From positions 1 through 59,089 of the forward strand of contig CAMIKG010000022.1 in the NCBI GenBank assembly GCA_946221915.1: a stretch of DNA of 59,089 nucleotides, written 5' to 3'. This DNA is from an uncultured Erwinia sp. Lineage in GTDB: Bacteria > Pseudomonadota > Gammaproteobacteria > Enterobacterales > Enterobacteriaceae. Below are positions 51,038 through 59,089 of this stretch, piece by piece. Numbering within the stretch: position 1 is the first letter of the stretch; every line of letters begins with the position of its first letter. A program made the position numbers and the translations under genes. The notes under the pieces are model-generated. The model saw only the letters and a list, made by a program, of their open reading frames with translations, was not told the origin of the DNA and did no database searches.

Positions 51038-52258
51038 ATGGCAACGGACAATACGCAGGTCACACGCGCAACATTTGATGAAGTAATTTTGCCGGTGTTT
51101 GCCCCGGCGCAGTTTGTGCCGGTAAAAGGCAAGGGCAGCCGCGTGTGGGATCAGCAGGGTAAAGAGTATATCGATTTTGCCGGCGGGATTGCGGTAATGG
51201 CATTAGGCCACTGCCATCCGGCGCTGGTGGAAACGCTGAAAACTCAGGGCGAAACCCTGTGGCATATCAGTAACGTCTTTACTAACGAGCCGACACTGCG
51301 TCTGGCCAGCAAGCTGATCAAGGCGACTTTTGCCGACCGCGTATTTTTCGCCAACTCCGGTGCCGAAGCGAACGAAGCCGCGTTTAAACTGGCGCGTTAC
51401 TATGCCAGCAAAACGCACAGCCCGTACAAAAGCAAAATCATTGCTTTCCATAACGCCTTCCATGGCCGCACGCTGTTTACCGTTTCGGTCGGCGGGCAGC
51501 CAAAATACTCCGATGGTTTTGGCCCTAAACCGGCAGATATCGTGCATGTACCGTTTAACGATCTGGCGGCGGTGAAAGCGGTGATTGACGATCACACCTG
51601 TGCGATTGTGGTGGAACCGATTCAGGGTGAAGGCGGTGTGACTGCCGCGACTCAGGAGTTTATCGAAGGTCTGCGCGCGCTGTGTGATGAGCACAACGCA
51701 CTGCTGGTGTTCGATGAAGTACAGAGTGGTATGGGGCGCAGCGGCAAGCTGTTTGCTTATGAGCACTATGGCGTGCAGCCGGATATTCTGACCAGTGCTA
51801 AAGCGCTGGGCGGCGGTTTCCCGGTGAGTGCAATGCTGACCACTGAAGCGATTGCCGCCACCATGGCGCCGGGTGTCCATGGCACCACCTACGGTGGTAA
51901 CCCGTTAGCCTGTGCGATTGCCGAGACGTCACTGGATATTATCAATACGCCAGAAGTGCTGAATGGCGTTGAAACGCGTCGCCAGCAGTTTGTTGAGGCG
52001 CTGAAAGCGCTGGATGCCGAACTGGATCTGTTCAGCGAAATCCGTGGTAAAGGGCTGCTGATTGGCGCTGAGCTGAAGCCGCAATACGCGGGTAAAGCGC
52101 GCGATATTCTGCTGGCGGCGGCAGAACAGGGCGTGATGATCCTGAACGCCGGCAATGATGTGATCCGCTTTACCCCTTCGCTGATCGTTGAGCCAGCCGA
52201 TATTGCCGAAGGCATGGCGCGCTTTGCTCAGGCGGTGAAGCAGGTGCTGGCGAAGTAA
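51038..52258 (+). CDS. argD: Acetylornithine/succinyldiaminopimelate aminotransferase
   Basis: 406 residues, the E. coli length. A class III PLP aminotransferase with K255 (SAKALGGGFPVSA) as the Schiff-base lysine and FDEVQSGMGRSG before it. It acts in arginine and lysine synthesis. AAAAGAAGAGG precedes the ATG. It is convergent with yhfK. Confidence 0.97.
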   Translation: MATDNTQVTRATFDEVILPVFAPAQFVPVKGKGSRVWDQQGKEYIDFAGGIAVMALGHCHPALVETLKTQGETLWHISNVFTNEPTLRLASKLIKATFADRVFFANSGAEANEAAFKLARYYASKTHSPYKSKIIAFHNAFHGRTLFTVSVGGQPKYSDGFGPKPADIVHVPFNDLAAVKAVIDDHTCAIVVEPIQGEGGVTAATQEFIEGLRALCDEHNALLVFDEVQSGMGRSGKLFAYEHYGVQPDILTSAKALGGGFPVSAMLTTEAIAATMAPGVHGTTYGGNPLACAIAETSLDIINTPEVLNGVETRRQQFVEALKALDAELDLFSEIRGKGLLIGAELKPQYAGKARDILLAAAEQGVMILNAGNDVIRFTPSLIVEPADIAEGMARFAQAVKQVLAK

Positions 52259-52269
52259 CCCCCTTCTCA

Positions 52270-52293
52270 ACGTCCCTCGCGTGCGGGGGACGT
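52270..52293. terminator. Hairpin between argD and yhfK
   Basis: ACGTCCC (52270-52276) pairs with GGGACGT (52287-52293) around a 10-base loop that may extend the stem. It sits between convergent stops. Confidence 0.5.
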
Positions 52294-52297
52294 GCGC

Positions 52298-54379
52298 TTA
52301 TGACGACTTGCGCAGTTTGCGAATCAGCCAGCGCCCATGCTGTGGCCGCTGTCGCCAGGCCAGTGATGAGATGGTGTGCATCACGCTGAGATGACCCAGA
52401 ATGCGCTGCAGATGACGTTCCAGAATCGTGGTCGGGCCGGTTTGCGGCTCGTCGCGTGCTTCCAGAATATTGCTATCCGAACCCGGGCCATCATATTCCA
52501 GCCGCTGCTGACAGCGTTGCAGGGCGATTTCGCACGATTGCAGATAGCGTTGCGCCAGTTCCGGCGTCAGCATGGTGTGTTCACGCGCCAGAATGGTCAT
52601 TGCATTCAGATGTTCAACGATAAACTGGCTGTGCGTCACCCACAGTTTCATATCCGCCAGATAGCGGTCATTAAAGGCTGGTTCCTGCATCGACTGGTTG
52701 AGCGAGTTAAACAGCGTATTGTGCGCCTGGTTAACGCGCATGCGCTGCCAGGCCAGTTTGTCGGCCCGCTGTTCACTGCCGAGCAGCATCTGCAGCGCCT
52801 CCTGATACGCCTCCAGCGCATCGTGGGCATTCTGGCGCATTAAGCCACTCTGCCACTGCGGCCACAGCCACACCATGCCGCCAAAGGCAATCAGGCAACC
52901 CATCACAGTATCCAGTAAGCGCGGCAGCAGCAGCGCCCGTGCGCCATCCAGCGATAACAGCTGCAGCGAGTAGACGGCCGTGACGGTAAAGCCGATGGTG
53001 GCCCAGCCGTAGGCTTTGCGAATAAACAGATAACTCACCAGCGTAATCAGCAGCATCGCCAGCAACGTCCAGGGTTCCGCCACCTGGAAACGCAGCGTGG
53101 CGGCGGCAATGATCAGCCCGGCCAGCGTGCCCAGCGCACGGTGCTGGATGCGTACCCGCGTCGCGTTATAGCCGTTCTGGCTGACAAACATAATCGTCAT
53201 CAGTATCCAGTACGGCTTGGGAATATTGAAAAACAGCGCCAGCGAGCTGCCAAACATCAGCATCACCGCGAAACGTCCGGCGGTGCGCAATGCCGGGGAT
53301 TTAAACGAGAGATAACTCAGCAGGGCGCGCAGCACCGGCAAACGCCGCTGGCGATCTTCCATCAGATCACGGCGGTAAAGCGGCCGCTGGGTGCGCAGCA
53401 CACGGGCAATACGGCTGAAGTGATACCAGCAAAAGTGACCCACCGGGTTTTCCGGATGCTGACGCGCGATTTTCTCCAGCGCGCGCAGCTGCTTGTCCAT
53501 ACTGAAACGTGTCGGCAGACGGTGATAGAGAATATCATCAGCCAGCTGGCGCAGGCGCGCGGCAATCACCTGCGCATTCCAGCGGATCACCGCTTCAGCG
53601 TGGCTTTTTTCCACCAGTTTTTGCACCTCTTCCGGCTGATGCAGGCTGACGGAAATATGTTCCTGTAAATCCAGCGCTACCTGGAAAGCGCGCATCAGCC
53701 GTTTATGGCTGCTGTCGCGGTTCGCCGCCAGCATATGCATCTGCTGATAACTGGTGGTGATCAGGTCGACGGCTTTCTGCTGGCGTGCCAGCAACGGCGG
53801 CAGCGCTTTCTCCGGGTCGGTGAGCTGGGTTAGCAGGCTGTACTTGGCGTCGCAGTAATCCGCCAGCTCGCGATACAGCAGACTGAGTGATTCTCGCAGC
53901 GGCTGCTCTTTCCACAGCCAGAACCAGAACCAGTTGAACACGCCGTACCAGATGGTGCCGAGAATATATAACAGCGGCGGCTGCCAGACCGGCATATTGC
54001 CGACCAGGCTCAGGGTAAAGATGGCGGCAATCAGCGAGGCGGGCAGCAGACGGGCATGCAGCGGGCTCATTTCGCCCGTAACGCCGAGCAGCAGCGCCAT
54101 GGCGAACAGAATCAGCGGTAGCGGAACATGCTGGAAGGACAGCCACTGGATCAGCAGGCTGCTGATAGCAAACAGGCTGCCGCCAATAATCAGGCGCTTG
54201 AAAAAGCGTTTATGGGGAGTATCGAGACCGGCAATATTGCAGCAGGCAGGCACTAACGAGAACAGCAGACCCTGTTGTAAACCGCCGAACAGCAGGCCAA
54301 CAGCCACAGGCAAACACAACACCAGCGTTTGTCGCAGTGCATAGTTCACTTCGGGGTGATAAATGATTCTCCGCCACAT
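52298..54379 (-). CDS. yhfK: Inner-membrane protein YhfK (FUSC family)
   Basis: 693 residues (E. coli YhfK about 700). Two blocks of membrane segments (about 13-160 and 365-500) each followed by a cytoplasmic helical domain, as in FUSC/YccS-type proteins. The function is not established; some relatives export aromatic acids. The start is uncertain: MWRR at 54379 aligns with E. coli, but an ATG two codons earlier (54385) is equally near. It follows crp on the same strand, 65 bases away. Confidence 0.9.
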   Translation of the reverse strand: MWRRIIYHPEVNYALRQTLVLCLPVAVGLLFGGLQQGLLFSLVPACCNIAGLDTPHKRFFKRLIIGGSLFAISSLLIQWLSFQHVPLPLILFAMALLLGVTGEMSPLHARLLPASLIAAIFTLSLVGNMPVWQPPLLYILGTIWYGVFNWFWFWLWKEQPLRESLSLLYRELADYCDAKYSLLTQLTDPEKALPPLLARQQKAVDLITTSYQQMHMLAANRDSSHKRLMRAFQVALDLQEHISVSLHQPEEVQKLVEKSHAEAVIRWNAQVIAARLRQLADDILYHRLPTRFSMDKQLRALEKIARQHPENPVGHFCWYHFSRIARVLRTQRPLYRRDLMEDRQRRLPVLRALLSYLSFKSPALRTAGRFAVMLMFGSSLALFFNIPKPYWILMTIMFVSQNGYNATRVRIQHRALGTLAGLIIAAATLRFQVAEPWTLLAMLLITLVSYLFIRKAYGWATIGFTVTAVYSLQLLSLDGARALLLPRLLDTVMGCLIAFGGMVWLWPQWQSGLMRQNAHDALEAYQEALQMLLGSEQRADKLAWQRMRVNQAHNTLFNSLNQSMQEPAFNDRYLADMKLWVTHSQFIVEHLNAMTILAREHTMLTPELAQRYLQSCEIALQRCQQRLEYDGPGSDSNILEARDEPQTGPTTILERHLQRILGHLSVMHTISSLAWRQRPQHGRWLIRKLRKSS

Positions 54380-54444
54380 CTGCATATCTGAGGATAAAAA
54401 AACGGCGCGATAGCCAGTGCTTCACGCCGTTAGTTTAGTATGAA

Positions 54445-55077
54445 TTAACGTGTACCGTAGACGACAATCGTTTTACCGTGTGCGGAAATCAGGTTCTGAT
54501 CCTCCAGCATTTTCAGAATACGGCCTACGGTCTCACGTGAGCAGCCAACGATCTGGCCGATCTCCTGACGGGTAATCTTGATCTGCATGCCGTCCGGGTG
54601 GGTCATGGCATCTGGCTGTTTCGCCAGGTTCAGCAGAGTTTGCGCGATGCGACCTGTCACATCGAGGAAAGCTAAATTGCCTACTTTCTCGGACGTAACC
54701 TGCAGACGGCGCGCCATCTGTGAAGAGAGACGCATCAAAATATCCGGGTTGACCTGAATCAGCTGACGGAATTTTTTATATGAAATTTCAGCGACTTCAC
54801 AGGCTGTTTTGGCTCTTACCCAGGCACTGCGCTCCTGACCTTCTTCGAACAGGCCAAGCTCGCCAATAAAATCTCCCTGGTTAAGGTAGGAGAGGATCAT
54901 CTCTTTGCCTTCTTCATCCTTGATCAACACGGCGACCGCACCTTTAACGATGTAGTAGAGCGTTTCAGCCTTTTCGCCCTGGTGGATCAGCGTGCTTTTG
55001 GATGGATATTTGTGAATATGGCAATGTGACAGGAACCATTCAAGAGTCGGGTCTGTTTGCGGTTTGCCGAGAACCAT
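54445..55077 (-). CDS. crp: cAMP receptor protein
   Basis: 210 residues, the E. coli length. The cAMP-binding domain includes IGELGLFEEGQERSAWVRAKT with the R82-S83 phosphate contact. The C-terminal helix-turn-helix is GQIVGCSRETVGRIL (about 167-181). A global regulator of carbon use; CRP-like sites are seen upstream of ppiA. GAGGATAA precedes the ATG. Divergent from yhfA. Confidence 0.98.
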   Translation of the reverse strand: MVLGKPQTDPTLEWFLSHCHIHKYPSKSTLIHQGEKAETLYYIVKGAVAVLIKDEEGKEMILSYLNQGDFIGELGLFEEGQERSAWVRAKTACEVAEISYKKFRQLIQVNPDILMRLSSQMARRLQVTSEKVGNLAFLDVTGRIAQTLLNLAKQPDAMTHPDGMQIKITRQEIGQIVGCSRETVGRILKMLEDQNLISAHGKTIVVYGTR

Positions 55078-55387
55078 TCGCTTTTATCCTCTGTTGTAAT
55101 CGTGCCCTAAATACAGGGAGGATGCCTTCCCTGCAGGCGTTGAAATATTCAAGCGTTTTCCTGATCAGGAAAGTTGTCCGGGCTTCTGTTCAGAGCATAG
55201 CTCATAATATTGTCCCGCTTTCGTCGTGCTATCGATGCCGACGAAAATATTACAGCTTTGTTTGTAGCACAGCTTTCGGTAAGTGTCTCCTGTTGTCTCG
55301 CTTCAGCATGACTTGCGTCGCTCCTGATTGCCTTTTTCTGCCTGAAGCGTACTCTGACGTTAACTGGATGAATTAGAGGATATTGTT
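55078..55387. other. crp-yhfA divergent intergenic region (310 bases)
   Basis: Must hold promoters for both genes. E. coli crp is autoregulated by CRP sites and a divergent RNA in this space; I found no close TGTGA-N6-TCACA match here. An imperfect hairpin, CAGGGAGG/CTTCCCTG, lies in the crp leader at about 55115-55134. Confidence 0.6.
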
Positions 55388-55792
55388 ATGCAGGCACGAG
55401 TGAAGTGGGTGGAAGGTTTAACATTTTTAGGAGAATCCGCATCCGGTCATCAGGTGCTGATGGATGGCAACTCCGGCGATAAAGCGCCAAGCCCGATGGA
55501 AATGGTGCTGATGGCGGCAGGCGGCTGCAGCGCGATCGATGTGGTGTCGATTCTGCAGAAAGGACGCAACGATGTCGCTGACTGTGAAGTGAAGCTGACT
55601 TCCGAACGCCGGGAAGAGGCGCCGCGTATTTTTACCCATATTAATCTGCACTTTATCGTGACGGGGAAAGGGCTGGGTGATAAAGCGGTAGCGCGCGCGG
55701 TGGATCTGTCGGCGGAGAAGTATTGTTCGGTGGCGATTATGCTCGGTAAGGGCGTTGAGATCACCCATAGTTATGAGGTGGTGGAACTTTAA
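55388..55792 (+). CDS. yhfA: OsmC-family protein YhfA
   Basis: 134 residues, as in E. coli YhfA. OsmC fold with the conserved Cys in MAAGGCSAIDVV (about 49) and a second in EKYCSVAIML (about 118), the layout of OsmC/Ohr peroxidase-type proteins. The substrate is not established. It marks the end of the conserved E. coli-like order; the island starts after its terminator. Confidence 0.94.
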   Translation: MQARVKWVEGLTFLGESASGHQVLMDGNSGDKAPSPMEMVLMAAGGCSAIDVVSILQKGRNDVADCEVKLTSERREEAPRIFTHINLHFIVTGKGLGDKAVARAVDLSAEKYCSVAIMLGKGVEITHSYEVVEL

Positions 55793-55804
55793 GTGGGATG
55801 CGGG

Positions 55805-55826
55805 GCAGGACCTTACACGGTCCTGC
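55805..55826. terminator. Terminator between yhfA and the island
   Basis: GCAGGACC-TTACAC-GGTCCTGC, a perfect 8-bp stem, 12 bases after the yhfA stop. It lies between convergent genes. Confidence 0.75.
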
Positions 55827-55845
55827 TGGTGTGGTATCTTGAGAA

Positions 55846-56346
55846 TTAATTGCTGTTATTCCGTATAATACGATATTCCATTTCACCCCTTTTACGTATT
55901 ATGTTTGTCGCGTCATATTTAAGATATACGCGATTCCAGTCATCAAAGTAAAAGGTTGTTTCCCCGTTGGATTTTTTGTACCACACCGTCATTTGTATAT
56001 TGGATTTTTCCATGCAGTTTGCTTTGCTCGTCATACTTTCAAAGCAGTATAAATCGCTGTCCTGATCGGTTCCGCTGTCTTCTTTATAATCACCGGCCCA
56101 GAAGGTGACGCCATAGCCATCTTCTTTTATTGGGATATGGTATTTTTCCTTCAATATTATCTGGTTGCTTTCCCACCAATTTATTTTTCCATAATCAGTT
56201 AAGGGGAAGTTTTTTACGATGATATCGGTTTTTTTAAATCGTTTGATATAGTGAGTGTCAACTATTTCAGTAGGCAAAAGTGTTCTCACACCAATTGCAA
56301 TTATGGCTAATATGCATATCATCGCCATGAATTTAATTACTTTCAT
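55846..56346 (-). CDS. DUF943 family protein (copy 2), candidate immunity protein
   Basis: 166 residues. One N-terminal membrane segment (about 5-24) then a soluble, probably periplasmic, domain. It has the DUF943 pattern: I-WW-N--IL-EKY-IP, FWA-DYK--SGTDQD-DL-CF, and two conserved cysteines (about C104 and C113). Start is ATG at 56346 after GAGGGAAG; a TTG at 56361 is in frame but lacks a site. It overlaps the upstream DUF3289 gene by 14 bases. The function is unknown; a membrane-anchored partner coupled to a possible effector gene suggests immunity, which is inference. Confidence 0.85.
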   Translation of the reverse strand: MKVIKFMAMICILAIIAIGVRTLLPTEIVDTHYIKRFKKTDIIVKNFPLTDYGKINWWESNQIILKEKYHIPIKEDGYGVTFWAGDYKEDSGTDQDSDLYCFESMTSKANCMEKSNIQMTVWYKKSNGETTFYFDDWNRVYLKYDATNIIRKRGEMEYRIIRNNSN

Positions 56347-57124
56347 ATCTGCTTCCCTCAATCGTTACGGTAGCATTCATTTCAGTAATGAAGGGTTTAT
56401 AGGCATAACCATCCCAACGTTGTAATATGAACCAGATACGAAAAATACGCATCTGATTATATAACCAATGGGTAACGTCACTGTCATCAAGGCCGAAATG
56501 ATCTTGTATGCGGTAATGTATTCGGGCTTTGTATTTGTCTCCATTTATCTCGAGTGATTCAAGAGTAATGTGTGTTGCCCAGGTATCATGAACACTAATC
56601 GTCAGGCCATTGATATGGTCCAGCCAGTTATCAAACTTTGGAAGGCGTGAGTCTCGTATGTTAATATTAAAATGAGAAAACTCGTTTTTGGGGAAGAAGC
56701 TATTCTTCCAGTCAGTATATTTAACTATGGTTTCTCTGATTTTATTTAATGAACTTTCCATTGAGCTATGTTGCTCCAGCGCATCATCCAGCAACTTATC
56801 CGTAAACTTTGCACCATCTGCCACCTGCATATGCGTAATCATTTTTCCAATAACTGACTTATAGTCACCAAAAAATGAAAAAGTGCCAGAAAGAAAACGA
56901 AACTCGTTAAAAAGAACGCGTGCACTCGCGGTGCGGTCCGGGTAAGTGAAGGGGTTAACAAGAAGCGAAATATCACTAAGTTTATAATGCTGTTGTAAAC
57001 GTTGTTGCGAGATATCACCATAACGCATGTCGGCTGCATCAGAGTCATCCATCTTTCTCTGAGTAGTAAAAAGTAGTGCAGGCAGGCGAATAGCCTGCGT
57101 TGAATGATCTGTGGGAATGACCAT
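56333..57124 (-). CDS. DUF3289 family protein (copy 2), candidate type VI effector
   Basis: 263 residues with the DUF3289 pattern throughout: RLPALLFTTQRKMDD, DMRYGDIS, INPFTYPDR-type motif, KMITHMQVADGAKFTD, GLTISVHDTWATHITLE, RIQDHFGLDDSD, FRIWFILQRW. No signal peptide. It closely resembles the second copy at 58203-59012 except in the middle (about residues 108-165). The ATG is preceded by AAGGATGTTAT. The function is unknown. Position downstream of hcp and coupled to a DUF943 gene suggests a secreted effector. Confidence 0.87.
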   Translation of the reverse strand: MVIPTDHSTQAIRLPALLFTTQRKMDDSDAADMRYGDISQQRLQQHYKLSDISLLVNPFTYPDRTASARVLFNEFRFLSGTFSFFGDYKSVIGKMITHMQVADGAKFTDKLLDDALEQHSSMESSLNKIRETIVKYTDWKNSFFPKNEFSHFNINIRDSRLPKFDNWLDHINGLTISVHDTWATHITLESLEINGDKYKARIHYRIQDHFGLDDSDVTHWLYNQMRIFRIWFILQRWDGYAYKPFITEMNATVTIEGSRYESN

Positions 57125-57217
57125 ATAACATCCTTTTATTTGTCCTTATTCCCTGGGTTAAATAATCAGGCAAGATGCCTTCCTGCCTGGTTATCCAGTT
57201 AATCTGTTACGTTAAAA

Positions 57218-57694
57218 TTAGATTTCGCGGTTTTCCCGAATATTCCAGCCAGAAGCGGTTTCTGCGCCTTTGCCACCGCCCGTGCGTGGTTCCCAGTACT
57301 GTTGCATCACTTTTGCCGCCTGGAACTGATAACTGATGCCAATTTTATCGAAGCTGCCAGATCCCTGATAATTGGCACGGGTGAGCAGCACCTCTTCCAG
57401 AGTAATCCGCAGATATTCAACCTGGCCATTGCTGGCATGGCAGACGGAGAGTTCGACTTTTTTGATCGGCTGGCCTTTTGACAGATAGCGCATAATGGCC
57501 GGTGTGGCTTTATCAACCATGCAATGTACCTCCAGGTCTTTGTACTCGACGCGGCCGCTGCTGATCATGTTGCGCATATCGACTGACTGAGTGGCTTCCC
57601 AGAGAAATGAGGTGACTGCGATCCAGCCTTTATGGTTAGCATCCTGAGATTCTCCCTGAATGCCTTCGATTTTCAGATAGATTTCCGTATTCAT
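57218..57694 (-). CDS. hcp: Hcp, type VI secretion tube protein
   Basis: 158 residues. Hcp1-family start (IYLKIEGIQGESQDANHKGWI), then ATSFLWEATQSVD, KVELSVCHA, ITLEEVLLTRANYQGSG and a C-terminus WEPRTGGGKGAE...GWNI. Hexamers stack into the T6SS tube and carry or chaperone effectors. The ATG follows AAGGAGCC. No other T6SS structural gene lies in the window. It stands between two DUF3289-DUF943 pairs, all on the minus strand. Confidence 0.95.
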   Translation of the reverse strand: MNTEIYLKIEGIQGESQDANHKGWIAVTSFLWEATQSVDMRNMISSGRVEYKDLEVHCMVDKATPAIMRYLSKGQPIKKVELSVCHASNGQVEYLRITLEEVLLTRANYQGSGSFDKIGISYQFQAAKVMQQYWEPRTGGGKGAETASGWNIRENREI

Positions 57695-57744
57695 TATGGC
57701 TCCTTGTAGATTTCATTAATAGATTAGTTGCATAACAGGATGAT

Positions 57745-58206
57745 TTACCTTATTTTCTCTATAGCCCCTGTTTTGTTATCTTTGATGTATTTATTTTCCC
57801 ATTGGTTCAAAAGGTAAATGGTTTCATTCTTGTTTTTTAAATACCAAATTGTCATGGGCTGATTGTCCTTTGATATGCATTTTTTATCACTTTCAATATC
57901 GTCAAAGCATAATAGATCGTTGTCCTGATCGGTGCCTGAATCAGCTTTGTAATCCGATGCCCAAAAATAAACAGAGTAGTTTTTTTCATCTACAGGTACA
58001 TCATATTTTTCTCTGAGTATCATCATGTTATCGTCCCACCATTTTATTTTTGCCTGATTCGTCAGTGGTGGGTATTTTACGACTATATCGAAAACAGAAT
58101 GATTTTCATTAGCATGAACAGTGATAATTTTAACTGGTTGCAGAAAACGCCAGGAAAAAATTGCCATGAATGTTATTATAATTAACACCAGTATTTTTAT
58201 TCTCAT
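57745..58206 (-). CDS. DUF943 family protein (copy 1), candidate immunity protein
   Basis: 153 residues. An N-terminal membrane segment (about 4-22) is followed by the DUF943 domain: KIKWWDDN-MILREKYDVP, FWASDYKADSGTDQD-DLLCF, and two conserved cysteines (about C100 and C110). Its ATG overlaps the stop of the upstream DUF3289 gene (ATGA). It shares the same framework as the copy at 55846-56346 but is much diverged outside the conserved core. Confidence 0.86.
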   Translation of the reverse strand: MRIKILVLIIITFMAIFSWRFLQPVKIITVHANENHSVFDIVVKYPPLTNQAKIKWWDDNMMILREKYDVPVDEKNYSVYFWASDYKADSGTDQDNDLLCFDDIESDKKCISKDNQPMTIWYLKNKNETIYLLNQWENKYIKDNKTGAIEKIR

Positions 58207-59012
58207 TTCACTTTCCCTTTATTAGGCTTGTCAAACCTGCCACCTTCAATGGTTACCGTCGTGTTCATTTCACTAATGAAAGGCTTGAATCCATAGCAAT
58301 CCCACCGTTGCAATACAAACCAAATCCGGAATATACGAAACTGCCGATATAATAGATGTGTAATATCGCTGTCATCCAGACCGAAGTGATCCTGTATACG
58401 ATAATGCAGTCGAGCTTTGTAACGATTACCATTGATTTCAAGTGACTCAAGCGTAATATGTGTTGCCCAGGTATCATGAACACTGATTGTCAGGCCGTTA
58501 ATACGGTCCATCCAGTTGTTAAATTTAGGTAAGTAAGAGCGTTTAATCGAGTTTGTCAATTGCTCAAAATTTTTTCTGGGAAATATTCCGCTTTCCCAAT
58601 CGATAAAGTCAGTAAAAGCTTCTTTAATTGTTTGCAGATTACGATCCAAAGAATCATGCTGCGCCAGCGACTTATCAAGTAACTCATCGGTAAATTTGGC
58701 TCCATCCGCAACCTGCATATGTGTGATCATTTTGCGAATCAGCGGCTGATAGTCACCAACAAATGAAAATGTATCGGAAAGGTAGCGAAATTCATCAAAC
58801 AGCTTGCGGGCACTGTGAGCGCGGTCCGGATAAGTAAAGGGGTTGATATAGGCAGATATATCACTCAGCTTATAATTTTTCTGCAAACGTTCTAGCGTGA
58901 TATCACCATAACGCATATCCGCCGCATTATAGTCATCCATCTGTCTCTGCGTGGCAAAGAGAAGGGTGGGTAACCGGATAGGCTGCGTCTGTTTATCGCT
59001 ATACATCACCAT
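58203..59012 (-). CDS. DUF3289 family protein (copy 1), candidate type VI effector
   Basis: 269 residues with the same motifs as the other copy: DMRYGDIT, KMITHMQVADGAKFTD (94-109), NGLTISVHDTWATHITLE (172-189), HYRIQDHFGLDDSD (203-216), and FRIWFVLQRW (228-237). I start at the ATG at 59012 because the preceding AGGATGTTAT matches the leader of the paralogue; an in-frame ATG at 59045 would add 11 residues. No signal peptide. Upstream sequence is cut by the window end. Confidence 0.86.
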   Translation of the reverse strand: MVMYSDKQTQPIRLPTLLFATQRQMDDYNAADMRYGDITLERLQKNYKLSDISAYINPFTYPDRAHSARKLFDEFRYLSDTFSFVGDYQPLIRKMITHMQVADGAKFTDELLDKSLAQHDSLDRNLQTIKEAFTDFIDWESGIFPRKNFEQLTNSIKRSYLPKFNNWMDRINGLTISVHDTWATHITLESLEINGNRYKARLHYRIQDHFGLDDSDITHLLYRQFRIFRIWFVLQRWDCYGFKPFISEMNTTVTIEGGRFDKPNKGKVK

Positions 59013-59089
59013 AAATAACATCCTGTTATTATTCACTGAGTCCATTGCAGTGGATAATAACGATTTATTTTTATGGCTGAAAGAAAACT

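Noticed and set aside
1..59089. Transposase, integrase, tRNA or rRNA genes
   Set aside because: None recognised on reading both strands, so the repeats and the right-hand island cannot be tied to a known mobile element here.

Overview
The window is a stretch of enterobacterial chromosome, most likely from the Erwiniaceae (Pantoea/Erwinia/Mixta type). From about 2.3 to 55.8 kb the gene order matches the E. coli K-12 segment glpD-glpEGR ... malPQ ... nfuA-gntX-bioH ... tex-greB-ompR-envZ-pckA-hslO-hslR-yrfG-igaA-nudE-mrcA-hofMNOPQ-aroK-aroB-damX-dam-rpe-gph-trpS-cysG-nirD-nirB-tsgA-ppiA-yhfG-fic-pabA-argD-yhfK-crp-yhfA. Protein lengths and catalytic residue numbers agree closely with the E. coli proteins (for example GlpG S201/H254, MalQ D448/E496/D548, BioH S82/D207/H235, EnvZ H243, Dam D181). 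No rRNA, tRNA, CRISPR array, transposase or integrase gene is visible.

Layout. 1-2.3 kb: a dispersed intergenic repeat, then a divergent LysR regulator and metallo-beta-lactamase-fold hydrolase with a palindromic operator between them. 2.3-11 kb: glycerol-3-phosphate metabolism (glpD, glpEGR) and maltodextrin metabolism (malPQ). 11-16 kb: nfuA, gntX and bioH, then two accessory genes, an unknown protein with a Ser/Thr-rich N-terminus and a GH13_18 glycoside phosphorylase. 16-32 kb: tex, greB, a YjbE-like small secreted protein, ompR-envZ, pckA, the hslO-hslR-yrfG-igaA group, nudE and mrcA. 32-42 kb: hofMNOPQ (DNA-uptake/pilus assembly), aroKB-damX-dam-rpe-gph-trpS. 42-49 kb: siroheme and nitrite reduction (cysG, nirBD without nirC), tsgA and ppiA. 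49-55.8 kb: yhfG-fic, pabA, argD, yhfK, crp, yhfA. 55.8-59.1 kb: a visibly AT-richer island with Hcp (type VI secretion tube protein) flanked by two copies of a DUF3289-DUF943 gene pair, cut off by the window end.

Compared with E. coli, malT and rtcAB/R, gntT, feoABC, nirC and the yhf cluster between trpS and cysG are missing from their usual places. Several of the vacated spots hold GC-rich palindromic intergenic repeats or accessory genes. The most interesting part is the right-hand island, which looks like duplicated type VI effector/immunity modules around an hcp gene. Other points of note are the dispersed repeat families, a perfect palindrome that would sequester the ribosome binding site of the YjbE-like gene, and the unknown protein at 13.2-14.1 kb.
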